Source: Avisuccinivibrio sp964424565
GTDB taxonomy: Bacteria; Pseudomonadota; Gammaproteobacteria; Enterobacterales; Succinivibrionaceae
Direction of reading: 5' to 3'
NCBI GenBank assembly: GCA_964424565.1
Contig: CAYRIZ010000014.1
Span: forward strand, 1-43,653
DNA length: 43,653 bases
The notes beneath the pieces are model-generated. The model made no database searches and was not told the origin of the DNA. It worked only from the letters and a program-made list of their open reading frames with translations. Positions 16,396 through 23,803 of the stretch are shown one piece after another; position 1 is the stretch's first letter; every line of letters starts with the position of its first letter. A program made the translations under genes and the position numbers.

Positions 16396-17715
16396 ATGCA
16401 GAAAATCCCTTCAGTAGGCATAGTGTCCCTGGGCTGTGCCAAGAATTTGGTGGACAGCGAGCGTCTGACCTCCGCCCTGGTGGCCATGGGCTACCGCATG
16501 CAGAGTGATTACCGCAGCTGCGATGCCGTGATCATCAATACCTGCGGCTTTATCAATGCCGCGGTGGAAGAATCCTTTGAGGCCATAGGTGAAGCCCTGC
16601 AGTATCAGGCCCGCATTATAGTAATGGGCTGTCTGGGAGCCAAAAGCGAGCTGGTGCGGGAGCGCTTTCCGCAGGTGGCCGCGGTATTCGGGCCGGGACG
16701 GCGGGCGGCGGTGCTGCGGGAAATTAAAAATCTGATCGGCACGCCGCCGCAGGAGGCAGTACAAAAACTGCCGGCCTCAGGTATTTTGTTTACCCCGCCG
16801 CATTATGCCTACCTGAAGACAGCCGAGGGCTGCCGTCATCACTGCACCTTCTGCATTATCCCGCAGCTGCGCGGACCGCTGCGCTCGCGCCGTCCGGATG
16901 ACATCCTAAAGGAAGCGCGTGATCTCAAGGCCCGCGGCATCAAGGAATTACTGCTCATCGCCCAGGACAGCTCGGATTACGGCCTCGATCTCAAGGACAA
17001 AAGCAGTCTCAGCGCCCTGTGCCGGGAGCTGGCCGAGCTTAAAATGTGGCTGCGGGTGCACTATGTCTATCCCAGTCCGGAAGCCGAGCGGCTGGTGGAG
17101 CTGATGGCTGAAGGTCTGGTCCTGCCTTATCTTGATGTACCGCTGCAGCATGCCTCCGCTTCCGTACTCAAGCGCATGAAGAGACCAGGCTCACATGAGC
17201 GCAGTCTGCAGCTGATTGAAAACTGGCGCCGCATCTGCCCCGATCTGGCCCTGCGCTCTACCTTTATCACCGGCTTCCCCGGAGAAAGTGAGCAGGAATT
17301 TACCGAGCTGCTGGACTTTATCCGGGAAGCCAAACTGGATAGAGTGGGCTGCTTCCCTTATTCGGATGTGGACGGCGCGGCAGCCAATGATCTGCCCGGC
17401 GCAGTAGATCCGGAAATCAGGCAGGAGAGGGCAGAGCGGCTGATGCAGCTGCAGGAGGAGATTTCGGCGGCCAAACTGCAGGCCCGGGTGGGTACTACCT
17501 GTGAAGTGTTGATTGATGAAGTCTCAGAGGACGGGCAGGCTTTTGGGCGCAGCAAATATGAAGCCCCGGATGTGGACGGCATCATAGTCATAGATCAGGG
17601 AGCCGGCCTGCACGCCGGTGATTTTGTCCAGGTCAAAATCACTGCTGCGGATGTACATGACTTAAGCGGCGAGGTGGTCAATCAGGCCATTGACTTTAAA
17701 CTGGCCGGCTTTTAA
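16396..17715 (+). CDS. rimO: Ribosomal protein S12 methylthiotransferase RimO
   Basis: Radical-SAM enzyme that adds a methylthio group to an aspartate of ribosomal protein S12. The N-terminal UPF0004 domain has its three cluster cysteines (SLGCAKNLVDSE, NTCGF, MGCLG). The radical-SAM motif is CRHHCTFC (about 148-155), followed by IPQLRG, a RimO/MiaB feature. A C-terminal TRAM domain (about 375-439) ends the protein. SLGCAKNLVDSE separates RimO from MiaB. 439 aa is the usual length. The ATG at 16396 has little Shine-Dalgarno support. A 7-bp hairpin without a T-run (17720-17737) follows the stop. Confidence 0.95.
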   Translation: MQKIPSVGIVSLGCAKNLVDSERLTSALVAMGYRMQSDYRSCDAVIINTCGFINAAVEESFEAIGEALQYQARIIVMGCLGAKSELVRERFPQVAAVFGPGRRAAVLREIKNLIGTPPQEAVQKLPASGILFTPPHYAYLKTAEGCRHHCTFCIIPQLRGPLRSRRPDDILKEARDLKARGIKELLLIAQDSSDYGLDLKDKSSLSALCRELAELKMWLRVHYVYPSPEAERLVELMAEGLVLPYLDVPLQHASASVLKRMKRPGSHERSLQLIENWRRICPDLALRSTFITGFPGESEQEFTELLDFIREAKLDRVGCFPYSDVDGAAANDLPGAVDPEIRQERAERLMQLQEEISAAKLQARVGTTCEVLIDEVSEDGQAFGRSKYEAPDVDGIIVIDQGAGLHAGDFVQVKITAADVHDLSGEVVNQAIDFKLAGF

Positions 17716-17797
17716 ATACCTGCCAGTCAGCTGGCAGATAAACTGCGCATAAAGGTGGTAAGATAACTGTAATCTGCCGGCATAGGACGAGGTATAT

Positions 17798-19288
17798 ATG
17801 CAGAAACTCAATGCAGAAACAGTTATACGAACCATTGGGCTCATGCGCAGTTTTGGTACCGACCTTCAGCGCTGGGAAGTCAGAGCAGCTGAGGATGGGC
17901 TGCCCCCGGAACTGCTGAAGACTATTTCAGCTTTTGCCAACACGCACGGCGGCACCATTATCCTGGGACTGTCGGCAGAGAATGGCTTTAGGCCGGCAGA
18001 GGGCTTTAATGCAGAGCAGATCTATGCCCAAATGCAGACCATAGGCGCTGCCCTGACGCCTGTGATCTGTATGCAAGTAGATCAGATCTACTTTGAGGAC
18101 AGCCTGCTGGTAGCCGCAAAAGTCTCTGCACTGCCCCGGCACCTGAAGCCCTGCTATATCACCAACGCAGGCAGGTACGAGGGATCCTTTATGCGTTCAG
18201 GTGATGGCAACCGCCATTTGACCGCGTACGAGGTGGATCGCCTGGCCGAATTCCAGTACCAGCCGCCATTTGATATAGAGCCGGTAGAGGCGGCATCGGT
18301 GGATGATCTCGATGCTGATATTATCGAGGGGATAGTCAGCCGGGCCAGAGAGCTGTTTCCCCAGGTGTTTGGCAAGCAGTCCCGGGAAACACTGCTGCTG
18401 CAGCTGGGGGTGTTGACCCAAATCGATCAGCGTCTTTGTCCTACCTTAGCCGGGCTGCTGGTAGCCGGCACTTTTCCGCAACAGTACTTTCCCCGCCTGG
18501 AAATTGTCTTTTCCGTATATCCGGGGACCACTAAAGCAGAAGCAGCATCAGGTCAGCTGCGCTATCTTAATTCCAAAGAAATCATCGGCTCCATCCCGGA
18601 GATGATCCTGGAAACCCTGGCCCTGGTACAGCAGCGCATGAATACAGGAGCAGTAATCGAGGGCGGTTTGCGCCGAGACCTTCCGGACTATGCACTGGCT
18701 GCGGTAAGAGAAGCAGTAGTCAATGCCCTGCAGCACAGAGACTATTCCCCGGAGGGCCGGGGCTCGCAAATTCAGGTCAACATGTATGCAGATCGCCTGG
18801 AAATCCTCAGTCCAGGTGGGCTGTACGGGGCTGTTACTGCAGAAAGTCTGGGCAAAGCCGGAATTTCAGCCACCCGCAATGCCTATCTCTCCCGCCTGCT
18901 GGCCTATACTCCTTTTTTCGCCTCAGGATTCGTGGCAGCCACCAAAGGCACAGGCTTTATGGAGATCGAAGATGCCCAAAGGAAGCTTTCCCTGCCGCCG
19001 CCTATTATCAAGGACTCCTTGACTTATTTTAGTTTGACCTTTCCCAAGAGCGACCTTACCACTGCTGCCCTCACCGCCAGAGCGTGGGAGAACATAGATC
19101 AGGCCATACTCACTGCGGTAAGCGGGCAGGGCAGTCTGTCCGTGCAGGATCTGGTGCAAATGTCCGGCCTCTCGCGTTCGACCATAGGCAATCACGTAAG
19201 ACAGCTGGTAGCTGATCACAAACTATCTCCCACTGAACCCAAGGGCAGCCCCAGACAACGCTATCGCCTGGGGGCACTGATTGCATAA
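17798..19288 (+). CDS. AlbA_2 (Schlafen-type) / HATPase_4 / winged-helix protein
   Basis: 496 aa. The N-terminal part (about 15-140) has the AlbA_2 pattern: LLKTISAFANTHGGTIILGL, then a basic strand and YEGSFMRSGDGN. The middle (about 300-400) is a GHKL-type ATP-binding fold (HATPase_c_4): EAVVNALQHRDYS is the N-box and ATKGTGF a G-box. The C-terminus (about 435-490) is a winged helix with LVQMSGLSRSTIGNHVRQLV. Proteins of this architecture are usually annotated as transcriptional regulators or ATP-binding proteins and are frequent in genomic islands; their biochemistry is poorly known. The DUF5131 gene starts two bases after its stop. The start is an ATG at 17798 with GAGG 6 bases upstream. 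I infer that the pair works as one unit. Confidence 0.85.
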   Translation: MQKLNAETVIRTIGLMRSFGTDLQRWEVRAAEDGLPPELLKTISAFANTHGGTIILGLSAENGFRPAEGFNAEQIYAQMQTIGAALTPVICMQVDQIYFEDSLLVAAKVSALPRHLKPCYITNAGRYEGSFMRSGDGNRHLTAYEVDRLAEFQYQPPFDIEPVEAASVDDLDADIIEGIVSRARELFPQVFGKQSRETLLLQLGVLTQIDQRLCPTLAGLLVAGTFPQQYFPRLEIVFSVYPGTTKAEAASGQLRYLNSKEIIGSIPEMILETLALVQQRMNTGAVIEGGLRRDLPDYALAAVREAVVNALQHRDYSPEGRGSQIQVNMYADRLEILSPGGLYGAVTAESLGKAGISATRNAYLSRLLAYTPFFASGFVAATKGTGFMEIEDAQRKLSLPPPIIKDSLTYFSLTFPKSDLTTAALTARAWENIDQAILTAVSGQGSLSVQDLVQMSGLSRSTIGNHVRQLVADHKLSPTEPKGSPRQRYRLGALIA

Positions 19289-19290
19289 GA

Positions 19291-20193
19291 ATGCATGATA
19301 TTTGGAATCCCTGGCACGGCTGCCTGAAGATCTCACCTGGCTGCCGGCACTGCTATATGTATTTTCTGGATCAGCAGCGCGGACAGGACGGCTCGCGGAT
19401 CTACCGCACCCGCAATTTCTACTACCCGCTGCAGCGTACCCGCAGCGGAGAGTTCAAAATCAAAGCAGGTGAAAAGATCCGCGTGTGCATGACCTCGGAT
19501 TTCTTTCTGGCCGAGGCCGATGCCTGGCGTCCGGAAGCCTTTGCCGTAATGGCCCAGAGGCCGGATGTGATCTTCTATATCCTGACCAAGCGCGCCGAGC
19601 GCATGCGGCAGTGCCTGCCGCAGCATTACCCTGAGGGTTTTCCCAACCTGTCCTTTAATGTGACGGCCGAAAATGATGCCATGGCCCGCCGGCGCCTGCC
19701 CTATCTGCTCGATCTGCCCTGCCGGCATAAGGGAGTGATGTGCGCCCCGCTGATCGGAGCTGTCAATCTGCGGCCTTATCTGGACACAGGGCAGATCGAG
19801 GAAGTCATTTGCGGCGGGGAAAATTATGACGGAGCCAGACCCTGCCGCTTTGAGTGGGTGCAGGATCTGCAGGAGCAGTGCCTGGAGCGGCAGATCAAAT
19901 TTACCTTCATTGAGCTGGGCTCCAATTTTGTCAAAAACGGCAGGGTTTACCGTATAGAGAACAAACGCCTGCAGAGCTGGTATGCCAGCCGGGCCGGCGT
20001 CAATGTCCCCGGACGGCCCATAGAGTTTGCCTTAACCGATGCCCTGGGGGTACCGCTGCCGCCGGAGGCACTGCATCAGCGGACTTTCGGGCCCAACTGC
20101 CAGGGCTGCGGCTCGGCCCCCATCTGCAACGGCTGCAGCGGCTGCGGACTGTGTCAGCCCTTTTTCCCCCCTATAAAGCAGCGCCGGGCTTAA
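19291..20193 (+). CDS. DUF5131 (phage Gp37/Gp68-like) protein with cysteine-rich tail
   Basis: 300 aa. The N-terminal WNPWHGC...SPGCRHCY signature is that of PF07505, with three cysteines at 11, 18 and 21 (C-x6-C-x2-C), similar in spirit to a radical-SAM cluster. RVCMTSDFF and FYILTKRAERM are further family blocks. Residues 270-288 add six cysteines in a C-x2-C-x5-C-x2-C-x2-C-x2-C array, which could hold a second Fe-S cluster or zinc. The function is unknown. Some family members neighbour a three-Cys-motif partner protein; none is visible here. The ATG lies two bases after the previous stop and has no ribosome site of its own in the gap, so translational coupling is likely. Confidence 0.82.
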   Translation: MHDIWNPWHGCLKISPGCRHCYMYFLDQQRGQDGSRIYRTRNFYYPLQRTRSGEFKIKAGEKIRVCMTSDFFLAEADAWRPEAFAVMAQRPDVIFYILTKRAERMRQCLPQHYPEGFPNLSFNVTAENDAMARRRLPYLLDLPCRHKGVMCAPLIGAVNLRPYLDTGQIEEVICGGENYDGARPCRFEWVQDLQEQCLERQIKFTFIELGSNFVKNGRVYRIENKRLQSWYASRAGVNVPGRPIEFALTDALGVPLPPEALHQRTFGPNCQGCGSAPICNGCSGCGLCQPFFPPIKQRRA

Positions 20194-20195
20194 AT

Positions 20196-20283
20196 TGCAC
20201 TAATATAGTTCATTGCTCTGTGATAATGCACTATTATGCACCGTTTTGCCCCGGCGTTTGTGATTAGTGCAGGCTGCACCGTT
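20196..20283. promoter_or_regulatory. Cluster of TGCAC repeats upstream of sstT
   Basis: In 88 bases there are five TGCAC elements in both orientations. TGCACTAAT (20196-20204) is exactly inverted as ATTAGTGCA (20263-20271), and TGCACCGTT is directly repeated (20237-20245, 20275-20283). The last copy abuts a consensus TATAAT (20283-20288). This looks like a multi-site control region for sstT. Confidence 0.5.
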
Positions 20284-20345
20284 ATAATGGGTCCAACCTT
20301 TATATTAATGAGGGCAAGTACTTTTTCCTAAAAGAGAGTTTGCTT

Positions 20346-21602
20346 ATGTTAGATCCAGTTAATCCGCGCTTTCCCCTGGCGCACACCCTAAACAAGGTAC
20401 CGTTTATCCTGCAGATTGTGATCGGCCTTATTCTCGGTATTGTTATTGCTGCGGTTTATCCCTATGACACTTTGATTCTCCCTACTCTGGGCGGTCTGTT
20501 CGTCAAGGGCCTGAAGTCAGTCGCACCTATTCTGGTGTTTGTACTGGTATCTGCCGCCATTGCCAGACACCGCAGCGGGTCACAGAGCAATATGGGACCC
20601 ATCATAGTGGTTTATCTGGTCTCCATGGCTATGGCTGCCACCCTGGCCCTGATCATGTCCTACGTCTTCCCGAGCAACTTTGCCATTCTGGCTAATGCCG
20701 GCGAGGGCTTAAACCCGCCGCAGGGTATTTCCGAGGTGCTGCTCAACTTCATCAATCAGGCCATTGAGAATCCCTTTACTGCCGTCATCAACGCCAACTA
20801 CATAGCCATTCTGCTGTGGGCCATAGCCATGGGTCTGATGTTCAGAGCTGCCGGCGAGACCACCAAGGTGGTACTGGAAGATCTGTCGCAGTGCATCACC
20901 GGTGTGGTACGCATTGTGATCCGCTTTGCTCCTCTGGGCGTCATGGGCCTGGTTTACAATTCCTGCACTGCAGACGGCGGTTTCAGCAATCTGCTGGGCT
21001 ATGTGCATGTGATCTGCGTGCTGCTCGGCACCATGTTCTTCATTGCTCTGGTGCTCAATGCCGTGCTGGTCTTTATCATCACCCACGAGAATCCTTATCC
21101 GCTGATCTTCATCACCCTGTACCGCAGCGCCATTACCGCCTTCTTCACCCGCAGCTCTGCTGCCAATCTGCCGGTGAACCTGGCTTTGTGTGAAGAACTC
21201 AAGCTGCCGCGTGAGACCTATTCCATCTCCGTGCCGCTGGGTGCCACCATCAACATGTCCGGTGCTGCCGTAACTATCGTGGTACTGACCATGGCCACCG
21301 TGCACACCCTGGGCATACAGACCGATTTCTTCTCCGCCCTGCTGATGTGCATTGCCTCCGTGCTGTGCGCCTGCGGCGCTTCCGGTGTGGCCGGCGGCTC
21401 TCTGATGCTGATCCCTCTGGCCTGCTCCATCTTTGGTATTCCCAATGATGTAGCCATGCAGGTGGTGGGCATAGGCTTCATCATCGGCGTGCTGCAGGAT
21501 TCCACCGAGACGGCCTTAAACAGCTCCACTGACGTGCTCTTTACTGCCGCCGTCTGCAAGCGTGCTGCCCGCCTGAAGAAAAAGCAGGAAGCTGCAGCCT
21601 AA
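20346..21602 (+). CDS. sstT: Serine/threonine:sodium symporter SstT
   Basis: Inner-membrane Na+-coupled uptake of serine and threonine, DAACS (SLC1-like) family, about 418 aa against 414 in E. coli. Family blocks: KAVAPILV-like KSVAPILVFVLV, YAFFTRSSAA-like TAFFTRSSAANLPVN, SVPLGATINMSGAA, ACGASGVAGGSLMLIPLA and GVLQDSTETALNSSTDVLFTAA near the end. The ATG at 20346 with AGAGAG 7 bases upstream is chosen over an in-frame TTG at 20340. A good terminator follows. Serine uptake suits an organism that ferments amino acids, but that is inference. Confidence 0.96.
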   Translation: MLDPVNPRFPLAHTLNKVPFILQIVIGLILGIVIAAVYPYDTLILPTLGGLFVKGLKSVAPILVFVLVSAAIARHRSGSQSNMGPIIVVYLVSMAMAATLALIMSYVFPSNFAILANAGEGLNPPQGISEVLLNFINQAIENPFTAVINANYIAILLWAIAMGLMFRAAGETTKVVLEDLSQCITGVVRIVIRFAPLGVMGLVYNSCTADGGFSNLLGYVHVICVLLGTMFFIALVLNAVLVFIITHENPYPLIFITLYRSAITAFFTRSSAANLPVNLALCEELKLPRETYSISVPLGATINMSGAAVTIVVLTMATVHTLGIQTDFFSALLMCIASVLCACGASGVAGGSLMLIPLACSIFGIPNDVAMQVVGIGFIIGVLQDSTETALNSSTDVLFTAAVCKRAARLKKKQEAAA

Positions 21603-21641
21603 AGAAGCAGTAACAGCATAAAACATCAATTTTTTGCGAAG

Positions 21642-21670
21642 AAAAGGCAGGGCAGTGTCCCTGCTTTTTT
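21642..21670 (+). terminator. Terminator after sstT
   Basis: GCAGGG and CCCTGC (21647-21652, 21659-21664) form a stem around CAGTGT, flanked by AAAA on the left and six Ts on the right. Confidence 0.88.
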
Positions 21671-21747
21671 CTTACAATGGAAAAAAGATCTGCCTGGAAT
21701 CTTTAAGACAGATCCCGATCTTTCCCGCACTGATAAGGATGTCACTT

Positions 21748-22701
21748 ATGCACAAGCTTCTTCCCGCCCTGCTGGCTCTGGCCTTAGGCTGCAGTACAGC
21801 CCTGGCCGCTGAGACTGCAACCTTTAATCCTCTGACCAATCCCTCCACCCCTGAAGAATGGGATCAGTTCACTTCCATTTCCTACCGCGGCACCGTCAAA
21901 GCGGTGGAATCCCTGATGGAAAAATACCAGGTCAGCATAGAAAGCCTGGAAATAGCCGGGGTGCCCTGCTACCGCATTATTCCTGCGGAAGTAAAACATG
22001 AGGGCCTGCTTTATCTGGTGCACGGCGGCGGCTATGTGCTGGGCTCGGGCATAGCCTGCACTCATGAGGGCATATACATGGCCGCCCTGACCGGCTATGA
22101 GGTGCTGGCCGTGGATTACCGCATGCCGCCGGCAGCAGAGCCTTTTCCGGCCGCCATTGACGATATGATGGCAGTTTATGCCGCCCTGCTGCAGGAGCGC
22201 AGCCCGGAGAGCATAGGCGTTTTCGGCAGCTCCACCGGCGGCGCCCTGACTCTGCTGCTGTCCCAGGAAGCTCACAGACGAGATCTGCCGCAGCCTGCCG
22301 CCTTAATCTCCGGCACGCCCTGGTCCGATATCAGCAAAACAGGCGACACCTACTTCTCCAATGATTATCAGGATGAAGTGCTGATCAGCTATGACGGCTG
22401 GGTCAAATCCGCCGCCCTGCTTTATGCCAATGGCGTGGACTTAAAAGATCCCAGACTGTCTCCGGTTTACGGTGAGTTTGATTTCTTTCCGCCTACCATG
22501 CTGGTCTCCGGCACCCGCGATCTGTTCCTGAGCAATACCGTGCGGGTACAGGCCAAGCTGCTGGAAGCCGGGCGGCCGGTTGATCTGCTGGTGCTGGAAG
22601 GCGCCAGCCACTGCAGCTATTACCTCTACGGGGAGAACGAGCCTGCCCTGCTTTATCACTCGCAGGCCGAGAAGTTCTGGAATGAGCACTTAAAGCCTTA
22701 A
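21748..22701 (+). CDS. Exported alpha/beta hydrolase of the hormone-sensitive-lipase family
   Basis: About 317 aa from the ATG at 21748. MHKLLPALLALALGCSTALAA is a signal peptide; the LGC could be a weak lipobox, so a lipoprotein is possible. LVHGGGYVLGSG is the HGG oxyanion motif of HSL-type esterases. The nucleophile is probably Ser in FGSSTGG (a variant of G-x-S-x-G), the acid Asp in SGTRDLF, and the base His in GASHCSYY. It would hydrolyse small acyl esters in the periplasm. The frame extends upstream to 21634, but AAGGA about 7 bases before 21748 and the signal peptide fix the start. A terminator on each side makes it a separate unit. Confidence 0.82.
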   Translation: MHKLLPALLALALGCSTALAAETATFNPLTNPSTPEEWDQFTSISYRGTVKAVESLMEKYQVSIESLEIAGVPCYRIIPAEVKHEGLLYLVHGGGYVLGSGIACTHEGIYMAALTGYEVLAVDYRMPPAAEPFPAAIDDMMAVYAALLQERSPESIGVFGSSTGGALTLLLSQEAHRRDLPQPAALISGTPWSDISKTGDTYFSNDYQDEVLISYDGWVKSAALLYANGVDLKDPRLSPVYGEFDFFPPTMLVSGTRDLFLSNTVRVQAKLLEAGRPVDLLVLEGASHCSYYLYGENEPALLYHSQAEKFWNEHLKP

Positions 22702-22712
22702 TCCCCCGCCCT

Positions 22713-22750
22713 CCCGTCCGCCCTCTATGTCTCCTGCGCGGACGGGTTTT
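22713..22750 (+). terminator. Terminator after the hydrolase gene
   Basis: CCCGTCCGC (22713-22721) and GCGGACGGG (22738-22746) form a perfect 9-pair stem with a 16-base loop, followed by four Ts. Confidence 0.82.
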
Positions 22751-23068
22751 CCCGCCGAAATATAAGCCCAAAATTCCGTCCCGGGCAGTGAAAAGCAGTA
22801 AGCCCCTTTTTTCTGCCCGGGCTGTCCAGGCTGCCAAAATATGCCCTTAAATCAAGGCTTTAGCCTCAAAGCGCCCTTCAGTTGCCGCCGGATCACAGCA
22901 AAGTTTTTCCCCACGCAGACAGATCCTGCCCTGCAGTAGGCACATGGTATGGCTTTGGTTAAATACACCTACAGGCAGCGTATTGAGTAATACAGCCCCG
23001 CTCAGCTGCATATGGTCCTGCCCTGATGCAGCAGCGCTGCCATTTGTGTCATCCATCATTTGAGGAGA
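22751..23068. other. Non-coding stretch with a GC-rich inverted repeat
   Basis: No convincing gene on either strand. CCCGGGCAG (22780-22788) and CTGCCCGGG (22813-22821) are exact 9-bp inverted arms with a 24-base spacer containing six Ts. A strong Shine-Dalgarno-like GAGGAGA ends the region (23062-23068). It might be a leader or hold a small RNA; I recognise no RNA family. Confidence 0.5.
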
Positions 23069-23104
23069 GCACCGGTTCCGGTCTGTGGATCCGGTGCATT
23101 TTTT
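23069..23104 (+). terminator. Terminator-like hairpin directly before the 23108 gene
   Basis: GCACCGGTTCC (23069-23079) and GGATCCGGTGC (23087-23097) pair at 10 of 11 positions around a 7-base loop, followed by A and six Ts. It could end an upstream transcript, act as an attenuator, or bring GAGGAGA (23062-23068) close to the ATG at 23108. Confidence 0.7.
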
Positions 23105-23107
23105 ACC

Positions 23108-23803
23108 ATGAAGAAAGAAGACAAACCATGGCAGCCTGGTGATCCGCAGCAGATCTGCAGCCGGCTGGCCTTCAAATGTGCAGATTTTGCCCGTGCCGCC
23201 GGGGTCAAAAATATCTATACCTGCTACTGCAGCTTCAACATCCCTGTTGATGCCAAACTCAGGGCAGCTCGGCGCAGTGAAGCGGCGGAGATTGTGAACT
23301 TTGAGGTGTTTGCCGCCACCCGGGACTTCACTCCTGAGGAAATGCAGCAGCTGCAGACAGAGCCGCCGCTGCGGGAGGACATTTCCGCCAAACAGGAGCT
23401 CGAAAGCCTGATGCATGATGTCCATAATTTATGCAGACACATAGCCGCAGAAAGCGGCTTTAAGGCTTTGTTCAAGTATAAGGTCAGAAAACGCCGCAGC
23501 AGCACACAGCCGCTGCCGGAGGACAATCCCATGCATCTTTCCGCCATTCTGCAGGCGGCAGCCGGAGAGGAAGATGAAGATACAGATCCGCAGACTGCAG
23601 ATCTTAAGGACACGGACTGGTTTGCCGGGGAGGGCGGCAGTCAGGCGGAAACTGCAGCCGGGGAAAACCCACAGCCCAAACGCAGCGGGCCGGTACGCCG
23701 CAGAATGCTGCTCGATGAAATCACCCTGGGCCGCAGCGAGCAGAGCTGCGGTTATCTGCTGCTGGCCGTCAGCCGCACTGCCCCGCCTTTACAGCGGCAG
23801 TGA
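23108..23803 (+). CDS. Unrecognised protein with four N-terminal cysteines and acidic C-terminal half
   Basis: 231 aa, no family recognised. Seen: cysteines at 17, 24, 39 and 41 (the last two as C-Y-C); an amphipathic Glu/Gln-rich stretch with REDISAKQELESLMHD (about 90-110); a basic KYKVRKRR patch near 130; and an acidic low-complexity region with EEDEDTD (about 155-190), then a basic RRR patch. No signal peptide or membrane segment. Its codon use resembles its neighbours. The ATG at 23108 lacks an adjacent ribosome site; a strong GAGGAGA lies before the hairpin at 23069-23097. Its 3' end overlaps the convergent rnd gene by 15 bases. Confidence 0.6.
   Translation: MKKEDKPWQPGDPQQICSRLAFKCADFARAAGVKNIYTCYCSFNIPVDAKLRAARRSEAAEIVNFEVFAATRDFTPEEMQQLQTEPPLREDISAKQELESLMHDVHNLCRHIAAESGFKALFKYKVRKRRSSTQPLPEDNPMHLSAILQAAAGEEDEDTDPQTADLKDTDWFAGEGGSQAETAAGENPQPKRSGPVRRRMLLDEITLGRSEQSCGYLLLAVSRTAPPLQRQ

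Noticed and set aside
17720..17737. Hairpin after rimO as a terminator
   Set aside because: The 7-bp stem is perfect, but an A-rich, not T-rich, sequence follows.
22847..23425. 192-residue minus-strand frame covering the 23108 leader and gene
   Set aside because: Composition looks like a mirror frame (many Leu, Gly, Cys without domain logic), no ribosome site; the plus-strand gene is a better explanation.
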